From Enterobacter sp. RHBSTW-00175 (GTDB lineage: Bacteria; Pseudomonadota; Gammaproteobacteria; Enterobacterales; Enterobacteriaceae): a DNA stretch of 64,000 nt. The translations under genes were made by a program, and so were the position numbers. Under the pieces are notes generated by a model that saw only the letters and a list, made by a program, of their open reading frames with translations, was not told the DNA's origin and made no database searches. The stretch is from positions 434,001-498,000 of the forward strand of contig NZ_CP055930.1 of NCBI RefSeq assembly GCF_013927005.1, read 5' to 3'. Every line of letters starts with the position of its first letter. Position 1 is the stretch's first letter. This document shows, piece by piece, positions 1 through 10,282 of the stretch.

Positions 1-581
1 AGCATATAGATAACGCCCAGAACCAGAATCACCAGCCCAAGCGGGGTGACGCTAAAAAAGCTAAACCCCTGCAACCCTTCGCGGATTAACTCACTGTTGA
101 CCACCAGGTTTGGCGGCGTGGCCACCAGCGTCATCATGCCGCTGATAAGCCCGGCAAAGCTCAGGGGCATCATCAGACGTGACGGCGAGGTCTGCATTCG
201 CATGGAGACACTCAGGACAACCGGAATGAAAATGGCCACCACGCCGGTTGAACTCATAAACGCGCCCAGCCCGGCAACGGTTACCATCAGGTAGACCAGC
301 ATTTTGGTTTCACTGTTACCCGCAACTTTGACCAGCCACGCCCCCATAATGGTCGCCACACCGGTGCGCACCAGGCCATCACCGATAATAAACAGGGCCG
401 CAATCAGAATGACGTTAGGGTCACTAAACCCTGAGAAGGCTTCATGCAGCGTGAGCGTGCCGCTCAGTACAAAGGCAACAATGACAAACAAGGCGATGGC
501 ATCCATGCGCACCTTGCCTGTGGCAAAGAGAATGATGGCGATTAAAAGCAGGCTGAGGACCCAAATCAGTTCACCGTTCAC
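1..581 (-). CDS. yfbS: Putative SLC13/DASS-type membrane transporter, N-terminal part (runs off the window)
   Basis: Only the first 193 codons are present; the gene continues beyond base 1. The protein opens with a GTG start (bases 579-581) and reads [15 protein letters not shown], a typical first membrane helix, followed by further hydrophobic helices and the conserved stretch [20 protein letters not shown]. Later [13 protein letters not shown] and [10 protein letters not shown] match the anion-transporter family (SLC13/CitT-like with TrkA-C domains, about 610 residues in E. coli YfbS). An ATG just upstream is out of frame and closes at once, so GTG is preferred. Substrate is unknown. It lies downstream of hxpA, separated by a terminator hairpin. 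Confidence 0.9.
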   Translation of the reverse strand, partial: MNGELIWVLSLLLIAIILFATGKVRMDAIALFVIVAFVLSGTLTLHEAFSGFSDPNVILIAALFIIGDGLVRTGVATIMGAWLVKVAGNSETKMLVYLMVTVAGLGAFMSSTGVVAIFIPVVLSVSMRMQTSPSRLMMPLSFAGLISGMMTLVATPPNLVVNSELIREGLQGFSFFSVTPLGLVILVLGVIYM

Positions 582-621
582 AACATATCCTTGTCAGAGG
601 GATCAAAGGAAAAGAGTGCCA

Positions 622-648
622 TAAAAAAGCCCCAACAAAGTGGGGCTA
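622..648 (-). terminator. Rho-independent terminator after hxpA
   Basis: On the minus strand a GCCCCA/TGGGGC stem with a short loop is followed by six T (bases 623-628 read as A on plus). It sits about 10 bases beyond the hxpA stop and before yfbS. Confidence 0.8.
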
Positions 649-658
649 AATCATGGGG

Positions 659-1324
659 TTACATTTTCAACGAGACAGTTACAATTCCGTCAGGCGACTT
701 AGAGACCGCTATCGCCGTCAGAGAGCTGAGGACAAAATCGGCTTCGTCCAGCCGGGGAGAGTCCGCCGGTACGTTAACCGCGATAACGTGGCTGCCGGCA
801 TTCAAACCAGCCAGAACACCGGCCGCCGCATCTTCCACCACGACACACTCTGCGGGTGCAAGCCCCAGTAACTCAGCGCCCAGTAAAAATGCATCAGGCT
901 CTGGTTTGCCGCGCTTAACGCGTTCTGCGGTGATAAACACTTCAGGCTTAGGTAAACCTGCTGCTTTATGACGCGCATGTGCAACAGGGATTGAACCTGA
1001 TGTCACGATAGCCCACGGGATGTGCGCTTCGTTCAGATGTTCAAGCAGTTCACGCGCACCAGGAAGTGCAACGATCCCGTCAGTATCTGTCGCTTCAATT
1101 TGCTCAAGATATTTGAACTCCGCCTGAATCTCTTCCTCCGGGCTCCCCGTCAGGAAATGGCGCAACGAGGTAATGGCCTGTTTGCCATGGATGAAATTCA
1201 ATACTTCCTGGTGGTCTATGCCATGCCTGTCGGCCCAATGGCACCAGGAGCGCTCCACAACCGGCAGCGAATCCACCAGCGTACCGTCCAGATCAAACAG
1301 AAAACCTTTACACTGCACATGCAC
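659..1324 (-). CDS. hxpA: HAD-superfamily sugar phosphatase HxpA (YfbT)
   Basis: A haloacid-dehalogenase-type phosphatase of about 220 residues that hydrolyses small phosphorylated sugars in the cytoplasm (known for E. coli YfbT/HxpA). All four HAD motifs are visible: FDLDGT with Asp11 and Asp13, VTSGS near residue 108, RGKPEPD with Lys140, and VVEDA with Glu164-Asp165. The cap domain fills roughly residues 18-85, the subfamily I arrangement. The ATG at 1324 lies only three bases after GGAGG; an in-frame GTG at 1318, nine bases after it, fits the E. coli start better, so the true protein may begin two codons later. It follows yfbU with five bases between them, so the two are probably co-transcribed. 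Confidence 0.93.
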   Translation of the reverse strand: MHVQCKGFLFDLDGTLVDSLPVVERSWCHWADRHGIDHQEVLNFIHGKQAITSLRHFLTGSPEEEIQAEFKYLEQIEATDTDGIVALPGARELLEHLNEAHIPWAIVTSGSIPVAHARHKAAGLPKPEVFITAERVKRGKPEPDAFLLGAELLGLAPAECVVVEDAAAGVLAGLNAGSHVIAVNVPADSPRLDEADFVLSSLTAIAVSKSPDGIVTVSLKM

Positions 1325-1329
1325 CTCCG

Positions 1330-1888
<559 letters not shown>

Positions 1889-1916
1889 TTCTTTTAATAG
1901 TCGTTTCGATGATCAA

Positions 1917-2372
1917 TCACAAATCATCGAGGAATGTTTTATCAAGTTGTTTAAATGCTCGCTTAAGGGTATCGGCCAGCGCCTGATAATCCGGTTTACC
2001 TTCAACCGGGGCTAACGCCTGCCCTGCCTCTTCAAGTTTTCCGCGAACTTCATAAAACCAGTGTAAAATTGTTGGTGGCAACGGCGTTACCGAACGTTTG
2101 CCTAACCACCACAGGCCCTGCATTGGCAGGCTCAGCGCAAACAGCGCTGTGGCAACGGCCGGCCCAAGCTGGCCACCCAGTGCAATTTGCCAGCACAGGG
2201 TAAAGATAGCCACAGGCGGCATAAAACGAATCGCATAACGCGTGGCGCGTATCACGCGATTCTCAACGAACATTGGCGCAAGGCGCTTTTCCATGGGCCA
2301 CGTCTTTGCGTAATGCTGGCCCCGACGAAACAGACTGAAAAAGCTCACGGAGGGGATCTCAGGTGTCGACAT
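1917..2372 (-). CDS. yfbV: UPF0208 inner-membrane protein YfbV
   Basis: A 151-residue protein matching E. coli YfbV over its whole length. Two hydrophobic segments, at about residues 46-66 ([16 protein letters not shown]) and 71-92 ([20 protein letters not shown]), predict two membrane spans with a cytoplasmic C-terminal domain rich in Lys/Asp that ends KTFLDDL. E. coli YfbV has been implicated in insulating the Ter macrodomain; nothing here tests that. It is divergent from ackA across a 337-base intergenic region. Confidence 0.93.
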   Translation of the reverse strand: MSTPEIPSVSFFSLFRRGQHYAKTWPMEKRLAPMFVENRVIRATRYAIRFMPPVAIFTLCWQIALGGQLGPAVATALFALSLPMQGLWWLGKRSVTPLPPTILHWFYEVRGKLEEAGQALAPVEGKPDYQALADTLKRAFKQLDKTFLDDL

Positions 2373-2709
2373 GGCTGTACCTCAACTTCACATATAAAAA
2401 TTAAAATTTTCGTGCAAAACCACAACAAGCTATGACAACGTTCAAAATATTTTGTCATCGCTACCCAGTATCGGGTATTCTGTGCCAGCCTGATAGGGCC
2501 TTAGACGAGAATCGTTAACTCGTCAAATTATCGCATATTATGCCATTGTCTGAAAAATGTTCAAAATGGCATAAAATCATATGTATTTCTTCCATCATGC
2601 CAGAATGTTCGTTCGGCATGATGTTAATCATAAATGTCTGGGTCCGATTGCGTTACGCTTCACGACTCACTGACGTTTTTTTAGCCACGTATCAATAATA
2701 GGTACTTCC
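2373..2709. promoter_or_regulatory. yfbV/ackA divergent intergenic region with two inverted repeats
   Basis: No gene is seen in these 337 bases. Two separate inverted repeats lie on the ackA side: ATGCCATT (540-547 of the 2000s) with AATGGCAT at 2565-2572, and CATCATGCC at 2593-2601 with GGCATGATG at 2615-2623. Neither has a T tract, so they look like leader structure or protein sites rather than terminators. The ackA promoter is expected here, but I cannot place its -35/-10 boxes with confidence. Confidence 0.45.
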
Positions 2710-3912
2710 ATGTCGAGTAAGTTAGTACTGGTTCTGAACTGCGGTAGCTCCTCACTGAAATTCGCCATCATCGATGCGCTCAACGGTGACGAGTACCTCT
2801 CTGGTTTGGCCGAATGTTTCCACCTGCCAGAAGCACGTATCAAGTGGAAGATGGACGGCAGCAAACAAGAAGCGGCTTTAGGTGCAGGCGCCGCTCACAG
2901 TGAAGCGCTGAACTTTATCGTTAACACTATTCTGGCACAAAAACCAGAACTGTCTGCTCAGCTGACTGCGATTGGTCACCGTATCGTCCACGGCGGCGAA
3001 AAATACACCAGTTCCGTGGTGATCGACGAATCTGTGATCCAGGGTATCAAAGACTCTGCATCCTTCGCGCCGCTGCACAACCCAGCTCACCTGATCGGTA
3101 TCGCTGAAGCACTGAAATCCTTCCCGAATCTGAAAGACAAAAACGTGGCCGTATTCGATACCGCGTTCCATCAGACTATGCCGGAAGAGTCTTACCTGTA
3201 TGCCCTGCCGTACAGCCTGTACAGAGAGCACGGCGTACGTCGTTACGGCGCGCACGGCACCAGCCACTTCTATGTCACTCAGGAAGCGGCAAAAGTGCTG
3301 AACAAACCGGTTGAAGAAGTGAACATCATCACCTGCCACCTGGGCAACGGTGGTTCTGTTTCTGCTATCCGCAACGGTAAATGTGTTGATACCTCCATGG
3401 GCCTGACCCCACTGGAAGGTCTGGTGATGGGTACGCGTTCCGGTGATATCGACCCGGCGATTATCTTCCACCTGCACGACACCCTGGGCATGAGCGTTGA
3501 TCAGATTAACAAGATGCTGACCAAAGAGTCTGGCCTGCTGGGTCTGACCGAAGTGACCAGCGACTGCCGTTATGTTGAAGACAACTACACAGACAAAGCA
3601 GACGCTAAACGTGCAATGGACGTTTACTGCCACCGTCTGGCTAAGTACATCGGTTCTTATACTGCACTGATGGAAGGTCGTCTGGACGCGGTTATCTTCA
3701 CCGGTGGTATCGGTGAAAACGCCGCAATGGTCCGTGAACTGTCCCTGGGTAAACTGGGCGTTCTGGGCTTCGAGGTTGATCACGAACGTAACCTGGCTGC
3801 CCGTTTCGGTAAGTCTGGTTTCATCAACAAAGAAGGCACCCGTCCTGCTATCGTTATTCCAACTAACGAAGAGCTGGTCATCGCGCAAGACGCGAGCCGC
3901 CTGACAGCCTGA
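2710..3912 (+). CDS. ackA: Acetate kinase
   Basis: Catalyses ATP + acetate <-> ADP + acetyl phosphate in the cytoplasm, the last step of acetate overflow and the source of acetyl phosphate. It has the normal length of 400 residues and belongs to the ASKHA fold. Visible motifs are [11 protein letters not shown] at residues 10-20, HRIVHGGE with Arg91, VFDTAFHQ with Asp150, GAHGTSH with His182, the glycine-rich HLGNGGS loop and [10 protein letters not shown] near residue 330. These cover the phosphate-, acetate- and adenosine-binding sites. It forms a unit with pta, 76 bases downstream, with an intercistronic hairpin between them. Codon use is strongly biased, as expected for a highly expressed gene. 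Confidence 0.98.
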   Translation: MSSKLVLVLNCGSSSLKFAIIDALNGDEYLSGLAECFHLPEARIKWKMDGSKQEAALGAGAAHSEALNFIVNTILAQKPELSAQLTAIGHRIVHGGEKYTSSVVIDESVIQGIKDSASFAPLHNPAHLIGIAEALKSFPNLKDKNVAVFDTAFHQTMPEESYLYALPYSLYREHGVRRYGAHGTSHFYVTQEAAKVLNKPVEEVNIITCHLGNGGSVSAIRNGKCVDTSMGLTPLEGLVMGTRSGDIDPAIIFHLHDTLGMSVDQINKMLTKESGLLGLTEVTSDCRYVEDNYTDKADAKRAMDVYCHRLAKYIGSYTALMEGRLDAVIFTGGIGENAAMVRELSLGKLGVLGFEVDHERNLAARFGKSGFINKEGTRPAIVIPTNEELVIAQDASRLTA

Positions 3913-3917
3913 TTCCA

Positions 3918-3940
3918 CACCGCCAGCTTAGCTGGCGGTG
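3918..3940 (+). terminator. ackA-pta intercistronic hairpin (attenuator-like)
   Basis: CACCGCCAG and CTGGCGGTG flank a short loop just after the ackA stop, followed by CTGTTTTG. The T tract is short, so partial termination or mRNA stabilisation between ackA and pta is more likely than full termination. Confidence 0.6.
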
Positions 3941-3988
3941 CTGTTTTGTAGCCCGCCCAATTTCGGCGGTAACGAAAGAGGATAAACC

Positions 3989-6130
3989 GTGTCCCGTATT
4001 ATTATGCTGATCCCTACCGGAACCAGCGTCGGCCTGACCAGCGTCAGCCTTGGCGTTATCCGTGCTATGGAACGCAAAGGCGTTCGTCTGAGCGTCTTTA
4101 AGCCAATCGCCCAGCCACGTGCCGGTGGCGATGCGCCTGACCAGACCACCACCATCGTGCGCAAGAACTCCAATCTGCCAGCAGCTGAACCGCTGAAGAT
4201 GAGCCACGTTGAATCTCTGCTTTCCAGCAACCAGAAAGACGTGTTGATGGAAGAGATCATCGCCAACTACCACGCCAGCACGCAAGATGCAGAAGTGGTA
4301 CTGGTTGAAGGCCTGGTGCCAACGCGCAAGCATCAGTTTGCCCAGTCTCTGAACTTTGAAATCGCGAAAACGCTGAACGCTGAAATCGTTTTTGTGATGT
4401 CCCAGGGTACAGATACTCAGGAACAGCTGAAAGAGCGTATCGAACTGACTCGCAGCAGCTTCGGCGGCGCGAAAAATACCAACATCACCGGCGTTATCGT
4501 TAACAAACTGAACGCACCGGTTGATGAGCAGGGTCGTACTCGCCCTGACCTGTCCGAAATCTTCGACGACTCTTCCAAAGCGAAAGTGGTTAAAGTTGAC
4601 GCGGCTAAACTTCAGGAAGCCAGCCCACTGCCTGTTCTGGGCGCGGTGCCATGGAGCTTTGATCTGATTGCGACCCGTGCAATTGATATGGCGCGTCACC
4701 TGAACGCTACCGTGGTTAACGAAGGCGACATCAACACCCGCCGCGTGAAGTCTGTCACCTTCTGTGCGCGCAGCATTCCGCACATGCTGGAACACTTCCG
4801 TGCAGGTTCCCTGCTGGTGACCTCTGCTGACCGTCCTGACGTGCTGGTTGCCGCGTGCCTGGCTGCGATGAACGGCGTGGAAATCGGTGCCATCCTGCTG
4901 ACCGGTGCTTACGAAATGGACCCACGCGTAAGCAAGCTCTGCGAGCGTGCTTTCGCCACTGGCCTGCCAGTATTCATGGTGAACACCAACACCTGGCAGA
5001 CCTCTCTGAGCCTGCAAAGCTTCAACCTGGAAGTGCCGGTTGATGACCACGAGCGTATCGAGAAAGTTCAGGAATACGTTGCAAGCTACATCAACGCAGA
5101 CTGGATCGAATCCCTGACTGCAACCTCCGAGCGCAGCCGTCGTCTGTCTCCTCCGGCATTCCGTTACCAGCTGACCGAGCTGGCGCGTAAAGCAGGCAAA
5201 CGTGTTGTTCTGCCAGAAGGCGACGAACCACGTACTGTTAAAGCGGCTGCCATCTGTGCAGAGCGCGGTATCGCGACGTGTGTGCTGCTGGGTAACCCGG
5301 AAGAGATCAACCGCGTAGCAGCCTCTCAGGGCGTTGAGCTGGGCACAGGCATTGAAATCGTCGATCCAGAAGTGGTTCGCGAAAGCTATGTTGCACGTCT
5401 GGTCGAACTGCGTAAGAGCAAAGGCATGACCGAAGCTGTTGCGCGTGAACAGCTGGAAGACAACGTGGTTCTGGGTACGCTGATGCTGGAACAGGACGAA
5501 GTCGACGGCCTGGTTTCTGGTGCGGTTCACACCACTGCGAACACCATTCGCCCGCCATTGCAGCTGATCAAAACAGCGCCAGGCAGCTCTCTGGTGTCTT
5601 CTGTGTTCTTCATGCTGCTGCCTGAACAGGTTTATGTTTACGGTGACTGCGCGATCAACCCAGATCCAACCGCAGAACAACTGGCTGAAATCGCTATCCA
5701 GTCTGCTGACTCCGCGATTGCGTTCGGTATCGAACCACGCGTGGCGATGCTCTCTTACTCCACCGGTACTTCTGGTGCAGGTAGCGATGTAGAGAAAGTT
5801 CGCGAAGCGACTCGTCTGGCACAGGAAAAACGTCCTGACCTGATGATCGATGGCCCACTGCAATACGACGCCGCCGTTATGGCAGACGTTGCGAAATCCA
5901 AAGCGCCGAACTCGCCGGTTGCAGGTCGCGCTACCGTGTTCATCTTCCCGGATCTGAACACCGGTAACACCACCTACAAAGCGGTACAGCGTTCAGCTGA
6001 CCTGATCTCCATCGGGCCAATGCTGCAAGGGATGCGCAAACCTGTGAACGACCTGTCTCGTGGCGCGCTGGTAGACGATATCGTCTACACCATCGCTCTG
6101 ACCGCGATCCAGTCTTCACAGCAGCAGTAA
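3989..6130 (+). CDS. pta: Phosphate acetyltransferase
   Basis: Converts acetyl-CoA and phosphate to acetyl phosphate and CoA, feeding AckA. The 713 residues match the long enterobacterial form: an N-terminal BioD-like P-loop domain (about 1-220, starting [15 protein letters not shown]), a DRTGG domain (about 225-340, [13 protein letters not shown]), and the C-terminal PTA/PTB catalytic domain (about 390-713) with [21 protein letters not shown] and [11 protein letters not shown]. The long form responds allosterically to NADH and pyruvate in E. coli. Its RBS is AGAGGA upstream of a GTG start. REP elements and a terminator follow. Confidence 0.98.
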   Translation: MSRIIMLIPTGTSVGLTSVSLGVIRAMERKGVRLSVFKPIAQPRAGGDAPDQTTTIVRKNSNLPAAEPLKMSHVESLLSSNQKDVLMEEIIANYHASTQDAEVVLVEGLVPTRKHQFAQSLNFEIAKTLNAEIVFVMSQGTDTQEQLKERIELTRSSFGGAKNTNITGVIVNKLNAPVDEQGRTRPDLSEIFDDSSKAKVVKVDAAKLQEASPLPVLGAVPWSFDLIATRAIDMARHLNATVVNEGDINTRRVKSVTFCARSIPHMLEHFRAGSLLVTSADRPDVLVAACLAAMNGVEIGAILLTGAYEMDPRVSKLCERAFATGLPVFMVNTNTWQTSLSLQSFNLEVPVDDHERIEKVQEYVASYINADWIESLTATSERSRRLSPPAFRYQLTELARKAGKRVVLPEGDEPRTVKAAAICAERGIATCVLLGNPEEINRVAASQGVELGTGIEIVDPEVVRESYVARLVELRKSKGMTEAVAREQLEDNVVLGTLMLEQDEVDGLVSGAVHTTANTIRPPLQLIKTAPGSSLVSSVFFMLLPEQVYVYGDCAINPDPTAEQLAEIAIQSADSAIAFGIEPRVAMLSYSTGTSGAGSDVEKVREATRLAQEKRPDLMIDGPLQYDAAVMADVAKSKAPNSPVAGRATVFIFPDLNTGNTTYKAVQRSADLISIGPMLQGMRKPVNDLSRGALVDDIVYTIALTAIQSSQQQ

Positions 6131-6137
6131 GATAAAA

Positions 6138-6206
6138 AGCCCGGTGGCGCTAGCGCTTACCGGGCCTACGGTTTTGTAGGCCGGATAAGCGAAGCGCCAT
6201 CCGGCA
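6138..6206. repeat. Pair of REP (repetitive extragenic palindromic) elements after pta
   Basis: Two inverted units, AGCCCGGTGGCGC...GCTTACCGGGCCT (about 6138-6167) and GTAGGCCGGATAAGCG...CGCCATCCGGCA (about 6176-6206), in the head-to-head order typical of enterobacterial BIMEs. Confidence 0.85.
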
Positions 6207-6209
6207 AGA

Positions 6210-6236
6210 AAGGCGACTACAGAGTCGCCTTTTTTA
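6210..6236 (+). terminator. Terminator after pta
   Basis: AAGGCGACT/AGTCGCCTT stem followed by TTTTTATTT. It lies two bases before the end of the convergent transketolase gene; its A-rich left flank lets it work in both directions. Confidence 0.85.
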
Positions 6237-6237
6237 T

Positions 6238-7191
6238 TTACAGCAGCTCTCTTGCCGCCGACACAATGTCATGTGCCGTCAGGCCGTACTCTTTTTGCAG
6301 GAAATCCTGCGTACCCACCTGGCCGTAACGTTCCTTCACGCCCACGCGCCGCATCGGCACCGGACACGTCTCTACCAGCACTTCCGCGACGGCTGAACCC
6401 AGCCCGTTATGAATACTGTGGTTTTCGCAGGTGACGATACGCCCGGTTTTCTCTGCATAATTCTTCACTAACATGCGGTCAATGGGCTTGAGGGTAAACA
6501 TGTCGATGACCGCAGCGCTCACCCCTTCCTGCTCAAGCTGACGCGCGGCTTCCAGCGCTTCTGCCACCATAATGCCGTTGGCAATCAGAGTAATGTCGGT
6601 TCCTTCACGCAGCACGTTGCCTTTACCGATAGTAAACGTCGAGCCCGGCGCATAGACGCTCGGTGCCTGCTTACGGATGGTGCGCACCCAGTAAAAGCCT
6701 TCGAGGTCGATAAGCTGGCGCAAAACATCTTCGAACATCACTGCATCGGTGACTTCCAGCACTACCGAATGGGCAAGGCCACGCACAATGCCCATATCCT
6801 CAAACGACATATGCGTGCCACCGTTGTGACAGGCCGTCACGCCGGCATCAGATGCGATAACTTTCACGTTATTACGCTGGTAGTCCAGGGACATAAACAA
6901 TTGGTCAAAACAGCGGCGGCTGGCGAACGCGGTAAAGGTATGCACGAAGGGTTTACGTCCGGTGAGAGACAACCCAGCCGCCGTACCAATAACGTTAGCC
7001 TCCATAATGCCGCAGTTAATCACATGCTGCGGGTAATCGCGCGCCACGCCGTCCATTGCCATAGAGCTCATCAGATCGGCTTCCAGGGCGATTATCTTGC
7101 TCCCGGCCTCAATCTGTTTTGCCACAAAACCGGCGTAGACTTTACGCATCTCTACGGCATCTTTTTGTCCTGCGGGTGCAACCTTAATCAT
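6238..7191 (-). CDS. Transketolase C-terminal subunit (split transketolase, pyrimidine-binding half)
   Basis: 317 residues covering the middle (Pyr) and C-terminal domains of transketolase. The catalytic glutamate that activates thiamine diphosphate is in NCGIMEANVIGTAAGLS (about residues 59-75); SDAGVTACHNGGTH and ENHSIHNGLG are further family motifs. It overlaps the N-terminal subunit gene by eight bases, so the pair is translationally coupled and should assemble into one enzyme moving two-carbon ketol units between sugar phosphates. Similar split transketolases sit next to PTS genes at the same locus in Salmonella (STM2340-2345 region). The real donor sugar is unknown. Confidence 0.9.
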   Translation of the reverse strand: MIKVAPAGQKDAVEMRKVYAGFVAKQIEAGSKIIALEADLMSSMAMDGVARDYPQHVINCGIMEANVIGTAAGLSLTGRKPFVHTFTAFASRRCFDQLFMSLDYQRNNVKVIASDAGVTACHNGGTHMSFEDMGIVRGLAHSVVLEVTDAVMFEDVLRQLIDLEGFYWVRTIRKQAPSVYAPGSTFTIGKGNVLREGTDITLIANGIMVAEALEAARQLEQEGVSAAVIDMFTLKPIDRMLVKNYAEKTGRIVTCENHSIHNGLGSAVAEVLVETCPVPMRRVGVKERYGQVGTQDFLQKEYGLTAHDIVSAARELL

Positions 7192-8014
7192 GTGAAGCCT
7201 CCAGTTGGCGGATTGTCTCGTTGAGTGCCGCTTTGCTCTCTTCGGTCAATCGCAGGTGGTGCGAATTGCTAAGCTGCTCCAGATACGGCACCCCCTGCCC
7301 TTTGATGCTGTCGAGGATCACCACCCGCGGACGCGCATCGGCCTGCGGTATCAGGGATGTCACCTCCAGCAGCGCCGGGATGTCGTCACCTTTTACCGTC
7401 ACCACGTCAAAGCCAAAGGCGCGGAATTTCCCTTCCAGGTCGAATGCGCTGATGATTTCGTCCAGCTCGCCATCAAGCTGCTGTTTGTTCCAGTCAACGA
7501 ACACCGTCAGGTTGTTCAGGCGATGGTGGGCAATAAACTGGAACGCTTCCCAGCACTGCCCTTCGTTCAGCTCGCCGTCACCCACGATGCAAAATACCCG
7601 GTTCGGCCTGCCTGACAGCTTGTGCGACAGCGCCATTCCGCCTGCGATGGAAATCCCCTGCCCCAGGGAACCGGTGGTAGCGTCCACACCACGCGTTTTC
7701 AGCCTGTCCGGGTGGCTTGGCAGACGCGTTCCGTTCTGGTTCAGGGTGCTCAGCTCTGCAACCGGGAAGTAGCCCTTAATCGCCAGGGTGCTGTACAGCG
7801 CCGGGCCAGCGTGTCCTTTCGACAGCACAAAGTAGTCACGCTCTGGCCAGTCGGGGTCGGCCGGGTCAATTTTCATTATCGCCCCGTACAGAACGGCCAA
7901 CGTTTCGACCACCGACATACTGCCGCCATAGTGACCAAAACCCAGCTGCGTCAGTGATTTCAGGGTTTCAACGCGGATTTCACGCGCCAGTTGGGTGATT
8001 TCAGTGACATTCAT
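7184..8014 (-). CDS. Transketolase N-terminal subunit (thiamine diphosphate-binding half)
   Basis: 276 residues forming the PP domain that binds the diphosphate of thiamine diphosphate. Key motifs are LSKGHAGPALYS, TGSLGQGISIAGGMALS and GDGELNEGQCWEA followed by VFVDWNKQQLDG, that is the GDG...N metal/ThDP motif; DSIKGQGV near the end is also typical. Its ATG overlaps the stop of the IIC gene (ATGA at 8011-8014), and it overlaps the C-terminal subunit gene downstream. The tight coupling with a PTS suggests that the phosphorylated product of transport is fed to this transketolase. Confidence 0.9.
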   Translation of the reverse strand: MNVTEITQLAREIRVETLKSLTQLGFGHYGGSMSVVETLAVLYGAIMKIDPADPDWPERDYFVLSKGHAGPALYSTLAIKGYFPVAELSTLNQNGTRLPSHPDRLKTRGVDATTGSLGQGISIAGGMALSHKLSGRPNRVFCIVGDGELNEGQCWEAFQFIAHHRLNNLTVFVDWNKQQLDGELDEIISAFDLEGKFRAFGFDVVTVKGDDIPALLEVTSLIPQADARPRVVILDSIKGQGVPYLEQLSNSHHLRLTEESKAALNETIRQLEASHD

Positions 8015-9402
8015 GATTTGGCTCCGGTGTTTTCCTGCGCATTACCGCCCGCAGATTTGTTTTTAGCGAACACGTTGTACGCCACCAGCAGCGCGAACAA
8101 CGCAACAACAAGCCCGGTGATCGCCATTGGCGACAGGAAGCGTGCGAGGTTGCCCAGCACAATCCCGACTGCGCCGAAATCAGCATCCGAGAAGGTGGTG
8201 TTGGCAAAACCAATCGCCCCGAGAACCGGCAGCAGCAGTACAGGCAAGAAGGTGATCAGCAGGCCGTTGGCAAACGCGCCAATCATGGCCCCGCGACGCC
8301 CGCCGGTTGCATTACCGAACACACCCGCCGTTGCGCCAGTAAAGAAGTGCGGCACCACGCCCGGCAGGATAAGCACCCAACTGAACTGACCGCAGATGAA
8401 CAGCCCGACCAGACCGCCGAGGAAGCTGAACAGGAAGCCAATCAGCACCGCATTTGGCGCATACGGGTAGACCACAGGGCAGTCCAGCGCCGGGCGCGCA
8501 TTCGGCACCAGTTTTTCAGAGAAGCCGGTAAAGGCCGGAACGATCTCCGCCAGAATCAGACGCACACCTTGCAGGATAATGAACACGCCAGCCGCAAAGG
8601 TAATCGCCATGATGATGGCATACACCAGGTAGTTCTGGCCGCCGCTGAAGGTCGCCTCTACGTATTCACGCCCGGCACTTACTGCCATGATCAGATAGAT
8701 AATCATCATGGTCAGGGAGATAGAAATAGAGCTGTCACGCAGGAAGCTAAGGTTCTTCGGCAGGTTCATCTCTTCGGTTGAACGCGAGCCTTTGCCGCAC
8801 TTGCTGCCAATCCAGCCTGAAAGCACATAACCAAGCGTGCCAAAGTGGCCGAAGGCGATCTCATCGTTGCCGGTAATGCGCTTCATGTAACGCTGCGCAA
8901 TCGCCGGGAAGAACGCCATGATCAAGCCCAGGATCAGTGAGCCGGTGAACACCAGGCCGACACCTTCAAACCCTGCCACTGTCAGGATCACGCCAATCAT
9001 GCACGCCATATAGAAGGTGTGGTGTCCGGTCAGGAAGATGTACTTCAGGCGGGTGAATCGCGCGACAATAATATTTGCCACCATCCCGAAGGCCATAATC
9101 AACGCCGTGGATGCACCGTATTTCTCCAGCGCAATAGACACAATCGCTTCGTTATTAGGGATGATGCCCTGAATAGTAAAGGCATGTTCAAACATTCCAC
9201 CTAACGGATTTAAGGAGCCCACCAGTACCGTGGCGCCGCCGCCCAGAACAATAAAACCCAGAATGGTTTTAATTGTGCCTTTAACGACATCGGAAAATGC
9301 TTTTTTCTGCGCAACCAAACCGATTAACGCAATTAAGCCAACCAGCACCGAAGGGACTTTTAAAATATCAACAACAAAATTCAGCGTTTCAAGGATAAAC
9401 AT
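8011..9402 (-). CDS. PTS sugar transporter subunit IIC, ascorbate (UlaA/SgaT) family
   Basis: About 463 residues with ten or more hydrophobic segments, an integral membrane permease. Family hallmarks are LTGHHTFYMACMIGV, GHFGTLGYVLSGWIGSK, YPYAPNAVLIGF and GVVPHFFTGATAGVFGNATGG, all found in UlaA-type IIC proteins. ATG at 9402 is preferred because GAGGCGAGG lies just upstream; an in-frame GTG two codons earlier falls inside that RBS. The substrate cannot be read from sequence: the neighbouring genes are transketolase subunits, not ascorbate catabolic enzymes, so a different polyol or ketose is likely. Confidence 0.9.
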   Translation of the reverse strand: MFILETLNFVVDILKVPSVLVGLIALIGLVAQKKAFSDVVKGTIKTILGFIVLGGGATVLVGSLNPLGGMFEHAFTIQGIIPNNEAIVSIALEKYGASTALIMAFGMVANIIVARFTRLKYIFLTGHHTFYMACMIGVILTVAGFEGVGLVFTGSLILGLIMAFFPAIAQRYMKRITGNDEIAFGHFGTLGYVLSGWIGSKCGKGSRSTEEMNLPKNLSFLRDSSISISLTMMIIYLIMAVSAGREYVEATFSGGQNYLVYAIIMAITFAAGVFIILQGVRLILAEIVPAFTGFSEKLVPNARPALDCPVVYPYAPNAVLIGFLFSFLGGLVGLFICGQFSWVLILPGVVPHFFTGATAGVFGNATGGRRGAMIGAFANGLLITFLPVLLLPVLGAIGFANTTFSDADFGAVGIVLGNLARFLSPMAITGLVVALFALLVAYNVFAKNKSAGGNAQENTGAKS

Positions 9403-9424
9403 ATCCACCTCGCCTCTTCAGGGT

Positions 9425-9697
9425 TTATTGTTTTGCGAACCAGGCACGCAGTTGCGTTTCAAGTTCGTTGATATCGATGATGTTATTGATCACCACCAGT
9501 TGGCTTTCTGGCACGCTGGCGCTGGCCGCAATGTCTTTTGCCATCACAAAGAGATCGGCGGCACCCGGCGTGGCTGAAGAGAGATCGGAGTGTTCGACAT
9601 CCGCGTCAATTCCCAGTTTTTTAAGCACCTTTTTAATATTCATTTCGACCATAAAACTACTGCCCAGGCCAGAACCGCAAATAGCCATGATTTTCAT
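9425..9697 (-). CDS. PTS sugar transporter subunit IIB, ascorbate/lactose type
   Basis: A 90-residue cytoplasmic phosphocarrier. The phosphorylated cysteine is Cys7 in the loop CGSGLGSS, directly after the first beta strand MKIMAI, the standard IIB layout; the length matches UlaB/SgaB. It lies between IIA and IIC in a five-gene unit, with AAGGGGAT as ribosome binding site. It should pass phosphate from IIA (His66) to the sugar carried by IIC. Confidence 0.9.
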   Translation of the reverse strand: MKIMAICGSGLGSSFMVEMNIKKVLKKLGIDADVEHSDLSSATPGAADLFVMAKDIAASASVPESQLVVINNIIDINELETQLRAWFAKQ

Positions 9698-9777
9698 TGT
9701 TATCCCCTTTTTTGAGTAGAGTACGTCGCATCACGCTTTCGCGTAATGTTGAGACCAATCGGTTTAAAGTAATTAAA

Positions 9778-10221
9778 TCAGAAGCGGTCGATAATCTTTT
9801 TAATATCCTCCAGCGTATTCGCCTGATGCAATTCAGCCATATCTTCGTCACTGGAAAATAACTCTGCCAGCGCAGATATCATTTCAATATGACTATGCTT
9901 ATCGGGGGCCGCCAGCATAACGATCACATCAACGGGATCGAATTCTCCGGCACCAAAAGACACTCCGTGTTTCAGTTTTAATAATGACAGGCCAAGTCCT
10001 TTTGCCCCCTCTTCTGGCCGCGCATGTGGCATAGCCAGCCCTGGTGTCAGCACATAATACGGCCCGAGCTTATGGTGCTGCTCAACGATTGCCGTCACAT
10101 ACTCTGGCGCGATCACCTGCATGTCGAGCAACGGTTTTGCACACAGCTCCAGCGCCTGAGGCCAGTTTTCTACGCTGTCCTGAAGGGTGATGGTTGTATC
10201 ATATATCCAGCTTTTGAGCAC
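9778..10221 (-). CDS. PTS sugar transporter subunit IIA (fructose/mannitol/ascorbate-type EIIA)
   Basis: 147 residues of the EIIA type-2 domain. The phosphorylatable histidine is His66 in PGLAMPHARPE, the signature of the family; LLKLKHGVSFG and VDVIVMLAAPDKHSH are further conserved strands. It starts with GTG (10219-10221) after GGGAGAG. As the promoter-proximal gene of the operon it takes phosphate from HPr. The 80 bases between it and IIB hold no clear structure. Divergent from the LacI-type regulator. Confidence 0.9.
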   Translation of the reverse strand: MLKSWIYDTTITLQDSVENWPQALELCAKPLLDMQVIAPEYVTAIVEQHHKLGPYYVLTPGLAMPHARPEEGAKGLGLSLLKLKHGVSFGAGEFDPVDVIVMLAAPDKHSHIEMISALAELFSSDEDMAELHQANTLEDIKKIIDRF

Positions 10222-10282
10222 TTTGCTCTCCCGGTGTTACGCAAAAGATGAGCAAACTTTATTCAACACCTGAATACTTGAC

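Noticed and set aside
2878..3918. 346-codon open frame opposite ackA
   Set aside because: Antisense shadow of a highly biased gene.
3878..5863. Long open frame (661 codons) on the strand opposite pta
   Set aside because: Mirror frame caused by the strong codon bias of pta; it has no family-like motifs and no start signals, and pta is unambiguous.
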